Origin: a virus
Strand: one strand, 5' to 3'
IMG/VR virus record: IMGVR_UViG_3300037091_000423
Span: 1-62,762 of that record
DNA length: 62,762 bases
Shown here: positions 54,700 through 62,228 of the stretch, one piece after another
Layout: each line of letters opens with the position of its first letter
How positions within the stretch are numbered: the first letter of the stretch is position 1
Program-made: the position numbers and the translations under genes
The notes under the pieces: generated by a model
The model's database searches: none
What the model was told of the DNA's origin: nothing
The model's input: the letters and a program-made list of their open reading frames with translations, nothing else

Positions 54700-55250
54700 T
54701 TATGTTATTTTCAATCTCTTATCAAAATGTTTCTCTTGGTTTAAATCATTTTCAAGTTCTCTAACAGAAGCCCGATAATCTGGGTCACCTTCATCAATTT
54801 TTGTTTTGGGCTTGGATTCAACTTTAGCGCCCCACTTTATATCGTCAGATCGGACTTCGCCGTCTATCCAGAAACCGTCACCATCTTCATGGTTTGTATA
54901 CCAGAGAGCGCAACCAAAAGGTATGAAGGTCAGACACATCGGAGCTATTAACTCCATCCACTCCCAATTGGGTTGAGTGTTATCCCAAACAAGTTTTTCT
55001 GTTTTTTTGTCGATGCGTGCAACAGAAGTTGGGAAGACAAAAGATGCAATGATAGGAATGCCCGTAACAAGAGCACTCTGTAATAGTATAATAGCGAGAA
55101 CGTAAAGAATTCTTTGCTCATAGAATTTAGAGCGTAGGAAGCCCCCCGCTTCAAAAACTTGAAAGAATGATAGAAAATGAAAGCGACTACGCGCCCAACT
55201 CCGATGAACAGATAAGCAATAGCCCTGATTACGAAATAGATAACTTTCAT
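54700..55250 (-). CDS. Membrane protein, reading frame split at a G6 run, about 183 aa if joined
   Basis: ATG 55248-55250 (GAGGAGTGG upstream) begins a good frame: KVIYFVIRAIAYLFIGVGRV ... FKFLKRG. At GGGGGG (55142-55147) the convincing frame moves by one: SKFYEQRILYVLAIILLQSA ... FVFPTS, then WEWMELIAPMCLTFIPFGCA and a soluble end to 54700. Three to four membrane segments. A one-base slip there (real -1 frameshift or homopolymer error) gives one 183-residue protein; otherwise two truncated frames (54948-55250 and 54700-54957) remain. Confidence 0.6.
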
Positions 55251-55251
55251 C

Positions 55252-55653
55252 TTACCACTCCTCAAAATCTTTTGCCCAATGTAAATATTTCTTTTGACCA
55301 CGTCCCGCTGGGGCATGTCTAAGCTTGATACTGTTTCTGCCAGTCTCTCCTAACATTTCACTAGGAATGTAATAAAAATTCTTAGTGAAAGTGTCGTAGA
55401 CGATGATAGCGTCTATATCATCTTTTGTGTATTTCTTAGCATCATAACCCTTGTTATATCTACACGTAATTTTGGTAATTATTCCATTACCAGTGTGATA
55501 TCTAATTTGGATTTTTTCTAGTTTGTTGTTCCTTTCTATAACTAAATCATAGCGTTGGTTATCGCCCATCGGAATTGATACTGGATAACCTCTTTTCACA
55601 GCTTCCGCTAAAACAAAAGCTTCTCCTATGTCGCCCTCGTTTTTCCAATTCAT
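55252..55653 (-). CDS. PD-(D/E)XK nuclease-like protein, 133 aa
   Basis: EGDIGEAFVLAEAVKRGYPV, GDNQRYDLVIERNNKLEKIQ: Glu, Asp and Gln-x-[KR] positions of the small PD-(D/E)XK endonucleases related to group I intron and archaeal Holliday enzymes, with Arg instead of Lys in the last motif (IQIRYH). AAGATAAAT then AGGAGG before ATG. Confidence 0.72.
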   Translation of the reverse strand: MNWKNEGDIGEAFVLAEAVKRGYPVSIPMGDNQRYDLVIERNNKLEKIQIRYHTGNGIITKITCRYNKGYDAKKYTKDDIDAIIVYDTFTKNFYYIPSEMLGETGRNSIKLRHAPAGRGQKKYLHWAKDFEEW

Positions 55654-55670
55654 GGCCGCCGCCTCCTACA

Positions 55671-55679
55671 ATTTATCTT
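55671..55679 (-). promoter_or_regulatory. AAGATAAAT motif with separate ribosome site
   Basis: Upstream of 55252-55653, 17 bases before ATG with AGGAGG between. Confidence 0.55.
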
Positions 55680-55701
55680 ATGGCCGGCGGCCGATAAGTC
55701 T

Positions 55702-55773
55702 TGAGCTCGGCCCGGATTGAACGGGCGACTCACTGGTTAAAAGCCAGTTGCTCTACCACTGAGCTACGAGCCC
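55702..55773 (-). tRNA. tRNA-Lys(TTT) copy 2
   Basis: Acceptor GGGCTCG/CGAGCTC, anticodon arm ACTGG CTTTTAA CCAGT, T-arm GCCCG/CGGGC. Has normal U33, unlike copy 1. Confidence 0.93.
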
Positions 55774-55780
55774 AGATTTT

Positions 55781-55912
55781 CTATGTCGCTATTCCCTTTG
55801 CAAGTAGAAGAGCTTGAAGCCTCATCCACTCTTTCTTGTCATACTCATTCTGACCAACAGCCTTAGTCCAAAGCCTATGGAACAATTCTGCGATCTCTGG
55901 ATCTTTTACCAT
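55781..55912 (-). CDS. Hypothetical protein, 43 aa
   Basis: AAAGGAG before ATG 55910-55912. Helical (EIAELFHRLWTKAVGQNEYD). Followed directly by tRNA-Lys(TTT). Confidence 0.62.
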   Translation of the reverse strand: MVKDPEIAELFHRLWTKAVGQNEYDKKEWMRLQALLLAKGIAT

Positions 55913-55934
55913 TTTGAATTCTCCTTTGTATCAC

Positions 55935-56267
55935 TTATGCGCCAGAACAAAGAGGCCAGTGTCGCTCGAGGTGGTCTTTCCTCATTGCGAGGTTGTGTCC
56001 TTTGTTCTTCTGTTTCCGAGAGGTTTTCTCCCGCTCCCTGATTTTCTGTTGAGCTTCTCGCTGCTTCACTCGGATTGCTTCATCGAACTTATCAACCATC
56101 CGTGAGAGCTCTAAGTGCAGGTCGCTAAAAGTTCTCTTCGCTTCGTTGAACTTCTTGATGAAGTCAGGATCGAGGTCCATGAGCTCATCATCTTCGTAGT
56201 CGTCTCCTTCAGGCACCTTAATGCCATAGACAGGATACCACTCATCGCCCGAGACGTAGACTTTCAC
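55935..56267 (-). CDS. Hypothetical protein, 110 aa
   Basis: GTG 56265-56267 with AGGAGAG nine bases upstream. N-terminal strands (YVSGDEWYPVYGIKVPEG), long charged helix (DEAIRVKQREAQQKIREREK). Function unknown. Confidence 0.66.
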   Translation of the reverse strand: MKVYVSGDEWYPVYGIKVPEGDDYEDDELMDLDPDFIKKFNEAKRTFSDLHLELSRMVDKFDEAIRVKQREAQQKIREREKTSRKQKNKGHNLAMRKDHLERHWPLCSGA

Positions 56268-56278
56268 CAGACTCTCCT

Positions 56279-57163
56279 TTAGGAGAATACTATAACTCCG
56301 TCTCGAAGCTCCATCTTGTTTGCTTGGAAGCCGGAAGCTTGAGGATGTCCTCCACCACCATGTTTCTTTGCGATCTGAGAAACGTCTAACGTTTTGGAAG
56401 TAGTATAGAGTCCTACTCGGTATTGACCATTCCTGTCAAATTCAAAAGCCAGCATGATGTCATGTTTCTTCTCATCCCAGACTGAAAGAAATGCGTTTGA
56501 ATTTCTATCTGAGTTGCAGCAGATGGCCTTATAGCCATCGAACGTAGCTTCAAAAGCATCATTCTTCATTGTGTCAATATCATATTGTCTTTGGTATTTG
56601 CGAATAGCAAATCCTGATTCAATGATCGAATGAACTCTGCCCGCCTCAGCTTCCAGAGAAAGACTGAAGAGATCTTGCCAGAATTGCCAATTGGTAACTG
56701 GATCTGTGTCGATCGCCTTCATCCCGAGTTGAAATGGCTCAATTCTGTCTTGCCAGCGTTCTTCGTTTGAATGATCCCAGACGTCATATGCGCCCAAGAG
56801 CTGAACGGTTAGAGGAGCCGGCTTGCGGGGAAAGAAATATTCCCAAGCTAACATACAGGCTGCCGTTCCGATTCGACGAAGCCCAGCGAACTTTGTGAGA
56901 GGATAGTTCTGATTCAGCCAATCGATAAAAGACTTGTGATGGTCTACTATCGTCAGGTTGGGATATTTCTTGATGATGGCATCGATTTTTTCATATGGCG
57001 ACGGAACGACGTCTACGAAAATGATAGTATCTTCTATAGGAAGATCTGGTACTTCTTCGCCGTATTCAAGTGGACGAAGAATTGCATCTGTCAAAGCCCA
57101 CTTGATGATGGCTCCTGATGCCTTACCGTCGTTGTCGCTTTTGTGATAAAAGATGTGCGTCAT
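56279..57163 (-). CDS. DHH/DHHA1 family phosphoesterase, 294 aa
   Basis: Metal motifs HKSDNDGKASG (7-17), FVDVVP near 50, IVDHHKS (74-76 DHH), Asp near 127 in YDVWDHS, and the DHHA1 ending GGGGHPQASGF. RecJ/NrnA-like enzymes degrade DNA ends, nanoRNA or cyclic dinucleotides; a small phage form of this length more often acts on oligonucleotides. Start codon directly beside the upstream stop (ATGA). Confidence 0.9.
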   Translation of the reverse strand: MTHIFYHKSDNDGKASGAIIKWALTDAILRPLEYGEEVPDLPIEDTIIFVDVVPSPYEKIDAIIKKYPNLTIVDHHKSFIDWLNQNYPLTKFAGLRRIGTAACMLAWEYFFPRKPAPLTVQLLGAYDVWDHSNEERWQDRIEPFQLGMKAIDTDPVTNWQFWQDLFSLSLEAEAGRVHSIIESGFAIRKYQRQYDIDTMKNDAFEATFDGYKAICCNSDRNSNAFLSVWDEKKHDIMLAFEFDRNGQYRVGLYTTSKTLDVSQIAKKHGGGGHPQASGFQANKMELRDGVIVFS

Positions 57164-57720
57164 TTTTTGTCCTTATTAAGAATTTCATCTACGGGAGTAA
57201 CGAAAACTACATACGGCTTTAACATCATTTGGTCATACTGTTCTAACGCTACAGCTAAGGGATGGTTCTCGTAGACATTCTTTTCAAACCATTTGATCTT
57301 GTTGAAGATTTCAGTTCCGTATGGAAGCTCTAAGCGAATTTGAGCTGGAGAGACATGACGATTTTGGGCTTCAACAAAGGTGATCGCCGCTATTGTCGCA
57401 TCTTTGGCACCAACTTTATAGCCCTCACCATATTTGTCTGCATGGACAGCTGCTGCAATTCCAATAGCAATTCCGCCGCAAACAGCTATGGTGATAGTTA
57501 TAGAAAGTATTACTTTCCAGAATTTTCTCCAACCAGACCAGAAGATTTGTCGAGCTTCTTGTGGAGAGAATTCTCTGAATCTTCTATTCTCTTGTTCGAG
57601 TTCGGTGCCACGCTTGATTGCTTCATCGATAAGGTTAGCATCGTAGCCAGTCCAATATTGCTGCTCATTTTGCATGCGAATAAATGGGCTGCTTTCAATT
57701 ACAGTCTGTAATTTTCTCAT
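57160..57720 (-). CDS. Single-pass membrane protein, 186 aa
   Basis: ATG 57718-57720 overlaps the upstream TGA with AAGGAATGAA before it. Cytoplasmic N-terminus, membrane segment about 67-92 (FWKVILSITITIAVCGGIAI), then a soluble domain. Function unknown. Confidence 0.67.
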   Translation of the reverse strand: MRKLQTVIESSPFIRMQNEQQYWTGYDANLIDEAIKRGTELEQENRRFREFSPQEARQIFWSGWRKFWKVILSITITIAVCGGIAIGIAAAVHADKYGEGYKVGAKDATIAAITFVEAQNRHVSPAQIRLELPYGTEIFNKIKWFEKNVYENHPLAVALEQYDQMMLKPYVVFVTPVDEILNKDKK

Positions 57721-58178
57721 TTCATTCCTTGCCTTACATATCCAGCCGGGCAACGGACAATACCACCGTCGTCCAGTCTTACGAGAATATGACAACTCTT
57801 TGCTCTTGGATTTATGCCATAAATTGTAGAAACTTTTCCAGCTAGTCTCTTAGGTTTGCCATCAGGGAATATGAATTTTCGACCATAGTCGGTGGGAAGA
57901 AAACTAAAACTTTTACAGTAGCGATTCCAGTTGGCTTGTTCTGCCGGTAGTCCAGATTGATCATTCAAGACTGAGCCTTTGAGACTACAACGAAAACCAA
58001 TGTTATCCCAACTGATACGACCCGTTGTGATCTTGATGCCATAAGTCATTTCTAAAACTTCGAGCTTTGCCTCAATCTCAAAGCGAAGTTCTTCGATGTT
58101 TGCGCTATTGAAGCTGTGTATGTATTTGCCCCTGAGTGCTTTCTTCAGGTCTTCTCGTTCTAGAGGTGGATGTGCCAT
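57717..58178 (-). CDS. Hypothetical protein, 153 aa
   Basis: Helical start, then basic strands (KSCHILVRLDDGGIVRCPAG), perhaps nucleic-acid binding. Coupled to the next gene. Not recognised. Confidence 0.65.
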   Translation of the reverse strand: MAHPPLEREDLKKALRGKYIHSFNSANIEELRFEIEAKLEVLEMTYGIKITTGRISWDNIGFRCSLKGSVLNDQSGLPAEQANWNRYCKSFSFLPTDYGRKFIFPDGKPKRLAGKVSTIYGINPRAKSCHILVRLDDGGIVRCPAGYVRQGMK

Positions 58179-58186
58179 ACTTCATT

Positions 58187-58354
58187 CTAAGATATTGTCG
58201 AAGGCAGAATTGGCCAGCTGAGTTGCATGTTAGGAACAATGAGACCGCATGTTAGGGTAATGTAGCCGCCATCAACAATTGCTTGTTTGTAAGTGGCGTC
58301 CATTAATTTCATTTTTTCATCGGTCGGTTTGCCGAGCGTTTCTGCTTCAGTCAT
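58187..58354 (-). CDS. Hypothetical protein, 55 aa
   Basis: ATG 58352-58354 with AAAAGGAAAA upstream. The longer frame to 58453 only reads through tRNA-Leu(GAG) and is rejected. Function unknown. Confidence 0.62.
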   Translation of the reverse strand: MTEAETLGKPTDEKMKLMDATYKQAIVDGGYITLTCGLIVPNMQLSWPILPSTIS

Positions 58355-58374
58355 TGATTTTCCTTTTTGTTCTA

Positions 58375-58459
58375 TGCAGCCGGAGAGATTTGAACTCTCA
58401 ATCCCAAATGGGCCATAGCGCCTCGGGCTATGGTGTATGCCAGGTTCCACCACGGCTGC
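58375..58459 (-). tRNA. tRNA-Leu(GAG)
   Basis: Acceptor GCAGCCG/CGGCTGC, anticodon arm ATAGC CCGAGGC GCTAT (C33), long variable arm, T-arm GAGAG/CTCTC. Confidence 0.86.
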
Positions 58460-58465
58460 TCAATT

Positions 58466-58515
58466 TAGACTTATGTTGCCAAAGGAAAATGTGTTTGCCG
58501 TTTCACCACTGTCGC
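58466..58515 (-). pseudogene. tRNA-Leu 5'-half remnant
   Basis: GCGACAG TG GTG AAACGGCAAA CAC A TTTTC matches the acceptor, D-arm and anticodon-stem start of the Leu tRNAs here, but no T-arm follows before tRNA-Leu(GAG). Confidence 0.5.
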
Positions 58516-58516
58516 A

Positions 58517-58801
58517 TTATTTCTTTCGCTTCTTAGTTGCCGTACTATAAAGACTGGTAAGAGGTTTATTCTTTACCCAGTTGACATACTTCTGTAGTCT
58601 CTCATTACCGAGTAGAAGATTGAGTGAATTGAATTGGAGTCTTAGCTCTGTGTTACTAAAAAGTAAATGTAATTGGTCACCGCACTGGACACAAACTTGA
58701 ATTCCATCATCTGTCTTCCGACGCGATGCAATCGGTTCATAATGATGGAATTCAAAGAAGCTCTTGTCATCGCTTTCGCGTTTACAGATCGAGCAAATCA
58801 T
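58517..58801 (-). CDS. HNH-like zinc protein, 94 aa
   Basis: CSICKRESDD, FFEFHHYEPI, VCVQCGDQLHLLF: HNH-type order with two CxxC pairs, as in a known small family. Helical Lys-rich C-terminus. Could be nuclease or structural. Confidence 0.74.
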   Translation of the reverse strand: MICSICKRESDDKSFFEFHHYEPIASRRKTDDGIQVCVQCGDQLHLLFSNTELRLQFNSLNLLLGNERLQKYVNWVKNKPLTSLYSTATKKRKK

Positions 58802-58817
58802 ATTCCTATGTATGCTC

Positions 58818-59633
58818 TTAATCTAGGAAAGCCATGAACTCCCGAGCCCTTGCTTTGTTTTCGGTATTGGGCTCGACCTTGTGCCAGCCGTCGAGATAGG
58901 TAGTGCTATGGTCAGGGTGTTTTACATAACCACGTGCATAAACCGTTGCATCTCTTACCATACGGTTCCAAGGAGTATTGGCCTCATCAGGATGCGCTTT
59001 CAAATAATCTTTGTGTTCGCTTTCGTTTTGAACCATTCCGCCGCGAGTGTAAACGGTTTCACCGCCGACCCTGTAAACAAATTCACAGAGATGGGGCTTA
59101 CCACCGCGAGTTCTAACGATTGGTTCGTTCTTGAGGATCATGAGTTTGTCTACTTCCAGATTTTTTGCTGGAATGAAAAACCATTCTCCTTGGCGAATGT
59201 AAGCTTCGTTCTTTCTTTTGTTTTTGTGTTTTGCTTTTACTCCCGCCCTTTTGAGTGCTTCTTTTACGACTTCTGGTTTGAGAGCATCCATTGCATCAGC
59301 CACGTTTTTAGCACTAGCTGATTCGGGGATTGCTGCCACGAACCAGTGTCTTTCGTCGTGCCCACAAAGGAATTTAGAATTTTCGTGAGTCATGTTGTTT
59401 TTGAGCATCAGTAAAAGATGTCTTTGTTTTGGTTGGACGTCGAGGACTTCAACGTCGATATTCTGGTCATAGGTATCAATGACAAAAACTTCATCTCGTC
59501 CTCTTGTAGCAATGTCAATTCTTGGATTGGTGCCCTGTGAACCCCTGACGATTCTTGCTCGACCTACTTTGTCTTCAAGTTCAACTTTAGCACCCATCTT
59601 TTCGAACTTGCGTTCGAGAGTGTCTGCATTCAT
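58818..59633 (-). CDS. Hypothetical protein, 271 aa
   Basis: FCGHDERHWFVAAIP and EWFFIPAKNLEVDKLMILKN; Arg/Lys linker (KHKNKRKNEAYI). I recall similar phage and plasmid hypotheticals with the LCGHDERHWFVAAIPE stretch, but no function. Long, well-behaved frame with GC-richer codons. Confidence 0.75.
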   Translation of the reverse strand: MNADTLERKFEKMGAKVELEDKVGRARIVRGSQGTNPRIDIATRGRDEVFVIDTYDQNIDVEVLDVQPKQRHLLLMLKNNMTHENSKFLCGHDERHWFVAAIPESASAKNVADAMDALKPEVVKEALKRAGVKAKHKNKRKNEAYIRQGEWFFIPAKNLEVDKLMILKNEPIVRTRGGKPHLCEFVYRVGGETVYTRGGMVQNESEHKDYLKAHPDEANTPWNRMVRDATVYARGYVKHPDHSTTYLDGWHKVEPNTENKARAREFMAFLD

Positions 59634-59667
59634 AAATTCTCCTCAGCTCTTTTAATAGAGCAATTTA

Positions 59668-59741
59668 TGGAGCTGGCCGGGTTCGAACCGGCTGCCTCAA
59701 CATTGCAAATGTTGCGCTCTAGCCAATTGAGCTACAGCCCC
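59668..59741 (-). tRNA. tRNA-Ala(TGC)
   Basis: Acceptor GGGGCTG/CAGCTCC, anticodon arm CAACA TTTGCAA TGTTG, T-arm GCCGG/CCGGC. Confidence 0.93.
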
Positions 59742-59786
59742 GTAGAGCACCGCTTTGGTGCTCTGCGCCTACCATACTGAAGCTGG

Positions 59787-59951
59787 TTAACCAACTCTCA
59801 GTAGTGTAGCGTCGTTGTAAGCTGCACGAGCAGCTACTTTGTTAGTGAAATACCCCAGGTGATACCTGCGGCCATTGATCGAGATCTGTGAGCGATATTT
59901 TCTATGCTCCCAATCGAAGTAATAGCCACGCGGCTTCCTCTTGTCAGTCAT
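59787..59951 (-). CDS. Stand-alone AP2-type DNA-binding domain, 54 aa
   Basis: GGAG before ATG. RGYYFDWEHRKYRSQISING then RRYHLGYFTNKVAARAAYND: the AP2/ERF three-strand plus helix pattern (YRG..W..W.A.I...G....LG.F.....AA.AYD), here with no nuclease domain. Normally joined to HNH homing nucleases; alone it may be a repressor or a remnant. Confidence 0.82.
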   Translation of the reverse strand: MTDKRKPRGYYFDWEHRKYRSQISINGRRYHLGYFTNKVAARAAYNDATLLRVG

Positions 59952-60008
59952 ATTAACTCCTCCGTCACATATTATATTTTCAGCTTTCTGCTGTTTATAC
60001 TAATTATG

Positions 60009-60524
60009 CTACTTCTTGACGGATTTTGAGCTGTTTTCTATATAGTTGGCCAACCGCCTAATAAGAGGCCGGATATTTTGTGAGCCTGTCCATGCTTTTT
60101 GTATTACGGCTTTAACTATCGGTTTAGCCATTAAACGTTGATACCAATCCCTTATAATGTTCCAAAGAGCTATGATACGAGGCACTACAAAATCTCGAGC
60201 GACGATGTAATACTTCACTATAATATTCCAAATGATAATGGAATATTTTACCACTTCTTTTCGAATAGCGATCACTTGTGGTGTTTCCCACTGGACTTTC
60301 AAAAAAGCAAAGATCTTCTTTACCAGAATTTCAATATAAAGCTCATGCCGTATGAAGTTTGGATCTACAACAAGTTTACGCTTTGCTGGTAACGGTTTTT
60401 TGAACTCACCTGTTCGGATCAAATAGCCGATCAAATATTTTAGGGCATAAAATATACCCCAGCTTGCTACGCCGAATGTCAGCAAGCCAAAGAACACCAT
60501 GAGATAAAACAACGAGATGTCCAT
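60009..60524 (-). CDS. Membrane-anchored helical protein, 171 aa
   Basis: AAAGGAAT before ATG. Membrane segment about 5-36 (FYLMVFFGLLTFGVASWGIF), then amphipathic helices rich in Ile/Val/Trp. Function unknown. Confidence 0.67.
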   Translation of the reverse strand: MDISLFYLMVFFGLLTFGVASWGIFYALKYLIGYLIRTGEFKKPLPAKRKLVVDPNFIRHELYIEILVKKIFAFLKVQWETPQVIAIRKEVVKYSIIIWNIIVKYYIVARDFVVPRIIALWNIIRDWYQRLMAKPIVKAVIQKAWTGSQNIRPLIRRLANYIENSSKSVKK

Positions 60525-60535
60525 GTTATTCCTTT

Positions 60536-60898
60536 CTAAGATAAACTATGCTCTTTCTCGTGCGGACAATAACCATAATGTCCTCGGGCACAATTACAAT
60601 TAAAACAGAGAGTTCTAAATTCTTTTGGAAAATTGTTTTTGATGAGCCAACGATGTAATTTCTTGCCGCCACCACCTATTTCTTGTCTATGTTTTTTTCC
60701 GCCACCATTAATATGATCGATAGTCAAAAATTCCTGTCTTGCTTCACCGCACCCTGAACAGGAACATACTCGGCCATAGTGATCAAAAATTTTATCTTTA
60801 AGTCTTTTTCTTTGAGCTGCTCTTACCGCTTTACATTTTGCTGATCGATTGTATTCTCTCCGTTTAGTTTTATTTGGTTTTTTGTGTTGATGATCCAT
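60536..60898 (-). CDS. HNH-type nuclease, 120 aa
   Basis: CSCSGCGEARQEFLTIDHIN, then GGGGKKLHRWLIKNNFP and LCFNCNCARGHYG: compact phage HNH with two zinc pairs. Very basic start. Begins two bases after tRNA-Gly(TCC). Confidence 0.84.
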   Translation of the reverse strand: MDHQHKKPNKTKRREYNRSAKCKAVRAAQRKRLKDKIFDHYGRVCSCSGCGEARQEFLTIDHINGGGKKHRQEIGGGGKKLHRWLIKNNFPKEFRTLCFNCNCARGHYGYCPHEKEHSLS

Positions 60899-60899
60899 A

Positions 60900-60970
60900 A
60901 GCGACCGGGGAGAGTCGAACTCCCATCATGGACTTGGAGGGCCCAGGTAATACCGCTATACGACGATCGC
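60900..60970 (-). tRNA. tRNA-Gly(TCC)
   Basis: Acceptor GCGATCG/CGGTCGC, anticodon arm TGGGC CCTCCAA GTCCA (C33), T-arm GGGAG/CTCCC. Confidence 0.88.
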
Positions 60971-61054
60971 ATCTAAAGAAGGGTCTTGGTATGCCCACCT
61001 ACCGTAGTCTTCATGACAAAGATACGCGATAAACAAACATACCCAAAGAATCAT
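60956..61054 (-). CDS. Possible 32-aa membrane peptide ending in tRNA-Gly
   Basis: ATG 61052-61054 (GGTGGCGC upstream); MILWVCLFIAYLCHE then a polar end; stop TAG lies in the tRNA D-arm. Follows the coupled-gene style of the region. Confidence 0.4.
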   Translation of the reverse strand: MILWVCLFIAYLCHEDYGRWAYQDPSLDAIVV

Positions 61055-61078
61055 GCGCCACCGACCCTACGTAGCTCT

Positions 61079-61330
61079 TTATTTTTTAGTCATGAACAGA
61101 TCACAGCAATACTCATCTGCTGGGGCAGGCAGAAGAGACGGATCGCTTACATCTTCAAGCGTGTTAGTCATCCACTTTTGGAAACCTTTGTTTTTACAAT
61201 TATGGGTGCCACTTAAGAATTTACACTTTGCACAATCAGACCCACCCTTAGGAACTACCATACCGAGTTGATGATTTTCTGGATAATAGTTAGTTTCTTC
61301 ATTGATGAGAGTGAATATGTCTTTATTCAT
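61079..61330 (-). CDS. Cys-cluster protein, 83 aa
   Basis: ATG 61328-61330 with GGAAGGATC upstream. CAKCKFLSGTHNCKNKGFQK and PADEYCCDLF form a four- to five-Cys cluster at spacings recalling small metal-binding phage proteins. Function unknown. Confidence 0.66.
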   Translation of the reverse strand: MNKDIFTLINEETNYYPENHQLGMVVPKGGSDCAKCKFLSGTHNCKNKGFQKWMTNTLEDVSDPSLLPAPADEYCCDLFMTKK

Positions 61331-61559
61331 GTTTGATCCTTCCATAATTAATATCTTTCAGTAAATGCTTAGTAGTTTCACGTCTGGCTCTTTTCCAAGA
61401 CTCTTTTACTTTTGCCCAAAGTTCTTCTTGGTTAGGAGCTTTTTCACCAAGAGCGTAATACGTTTTGTCTCTGCTTACAAAGACGGCACAATTCTTAAAC
61501 AAGATTGCCAATTGTTGTTCGTTTCTTGCGCTATAGAGAAGCGCTTCGATGTAATACAC
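61323..61559 (-). CDS. Hypothetical protein with decayed LLK tail, 78 aa
   Basis: Helix/strand body; the C-terminus RRETTKHLLKDINYG repeats the family's LLK helix but without the CxxC, as if a Cys-family gene had fused and been truncated. Confidence 0.55.
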   Translation of the reverse strand: MYYIEALLYSARNEQQLAILFKNCAVFVSRDKTYYALGEKAPNQEELWAKVKESWKRARRETTKHLLKDINYGRIKHE

Positions 61560-61869
61560 AGAACTTTTCTCTTTTTTCTATTGCTCTAATAATTGCTTGC
61601 CAAGCCTTCTTCCCTCGATTTGTTTTTCGACTTGGGGCAGCAAAGTATGGTCCCACACTATAGACTGGTCTCCTACATTCCGGACAAATTTTTAAAGTAC
61701 CGTTTCGGCGATGAGGATGAAAAGCTTTTAAGCACTCTAGGCAGACAAAGACACAGTCGTGAGAGGTCCAGCCGTCGTCGATAGGATCGTATGGACTGAT
61801 AGCGCATTTATCTCTTTCGCCATTCCATTTCCAATAACGCATTCCTGGATGAAGCCAATAATAGTTCAT
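61531..61869 (-). CDS. Zinc-finger protein, 112 aa
   Basis: CVFVCLECLKAFHPHRRNGT, KICPECRRPVYS: zinc ribbon in the middle; Trp-rich N-terminus and basic C-terminus. Overlaps its neighbours by ATGA-type junctions. Confidence 0.68.
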   Translation of the reverse strand: MNYYWLHPGMRYWKWNGERDKCAISPYDPIDDGWTSHDCVFVCLECLKAFHPHRRNGTLKICPECRRPVYSVGPYFAAPSRKTNRGKKAWQAIIRAIEKREKFCVLHRSASL

Positions 61870-62213
61870 TTGGAAGCTTCTTTTTCTTTCGCAAGAAAAA
61901 AGAGAGTATCAGTTAAGTCCTCAATGATTTCTTTTATCTCTTTAGAAATATTTGACGAAGATAGCTGATCGTGATAATAACGAATTAATGCCTCTTCTCT
62001 TGCTTGCATCCAAAGGATTAAATCGTTAATATTTATAGAACCATTAATGATTTTGGCACGATCTAATAAACTCTCTGATAGATTAGGATCTAATTTCCCC
62101 GTCCCATAGCAACGCCTGCAAGGAACCTTTATTGAAGAGCTTTTAAAAAATCCACGATAGATTTCGGGCGTAGATCCTTTGCCGTTACAGTTGGGACAAT
62201 CTTTGCCTATCAC
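61866..62213 (-). CDS. DnaJ-type zinc motif protein, 115 aa
   Basis: CPNCNGKGSTPEIYRGFF and CRRCYGTGKL carry two CxxCxGxG-type knuckles as in DnaJ, then an all-helical domain. No J-domain. Could assist folding or be an unrelated zinc protein. Confidence 0.7.
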   Translation of the reverse strand: MIGKDCPNCNGKGSTPEIYRGFFKSSSIKVPCRRCYGTGKLDPNLSESLLDRAKIINGSININDLILWMQAREEALIRYYHDQLSSSNISKEIKEIIEDLTDTLFFLAKEKEASK

Positions 62214-62228
62214 AGTCAGCTCCTTTAT

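Noticed and set aside
58355-58453. N-terminal extension of 58187 gene (MVEPGIHHSPRRYGPF...)
   Set aside because: It is translated tRNA-Leu(GAG).
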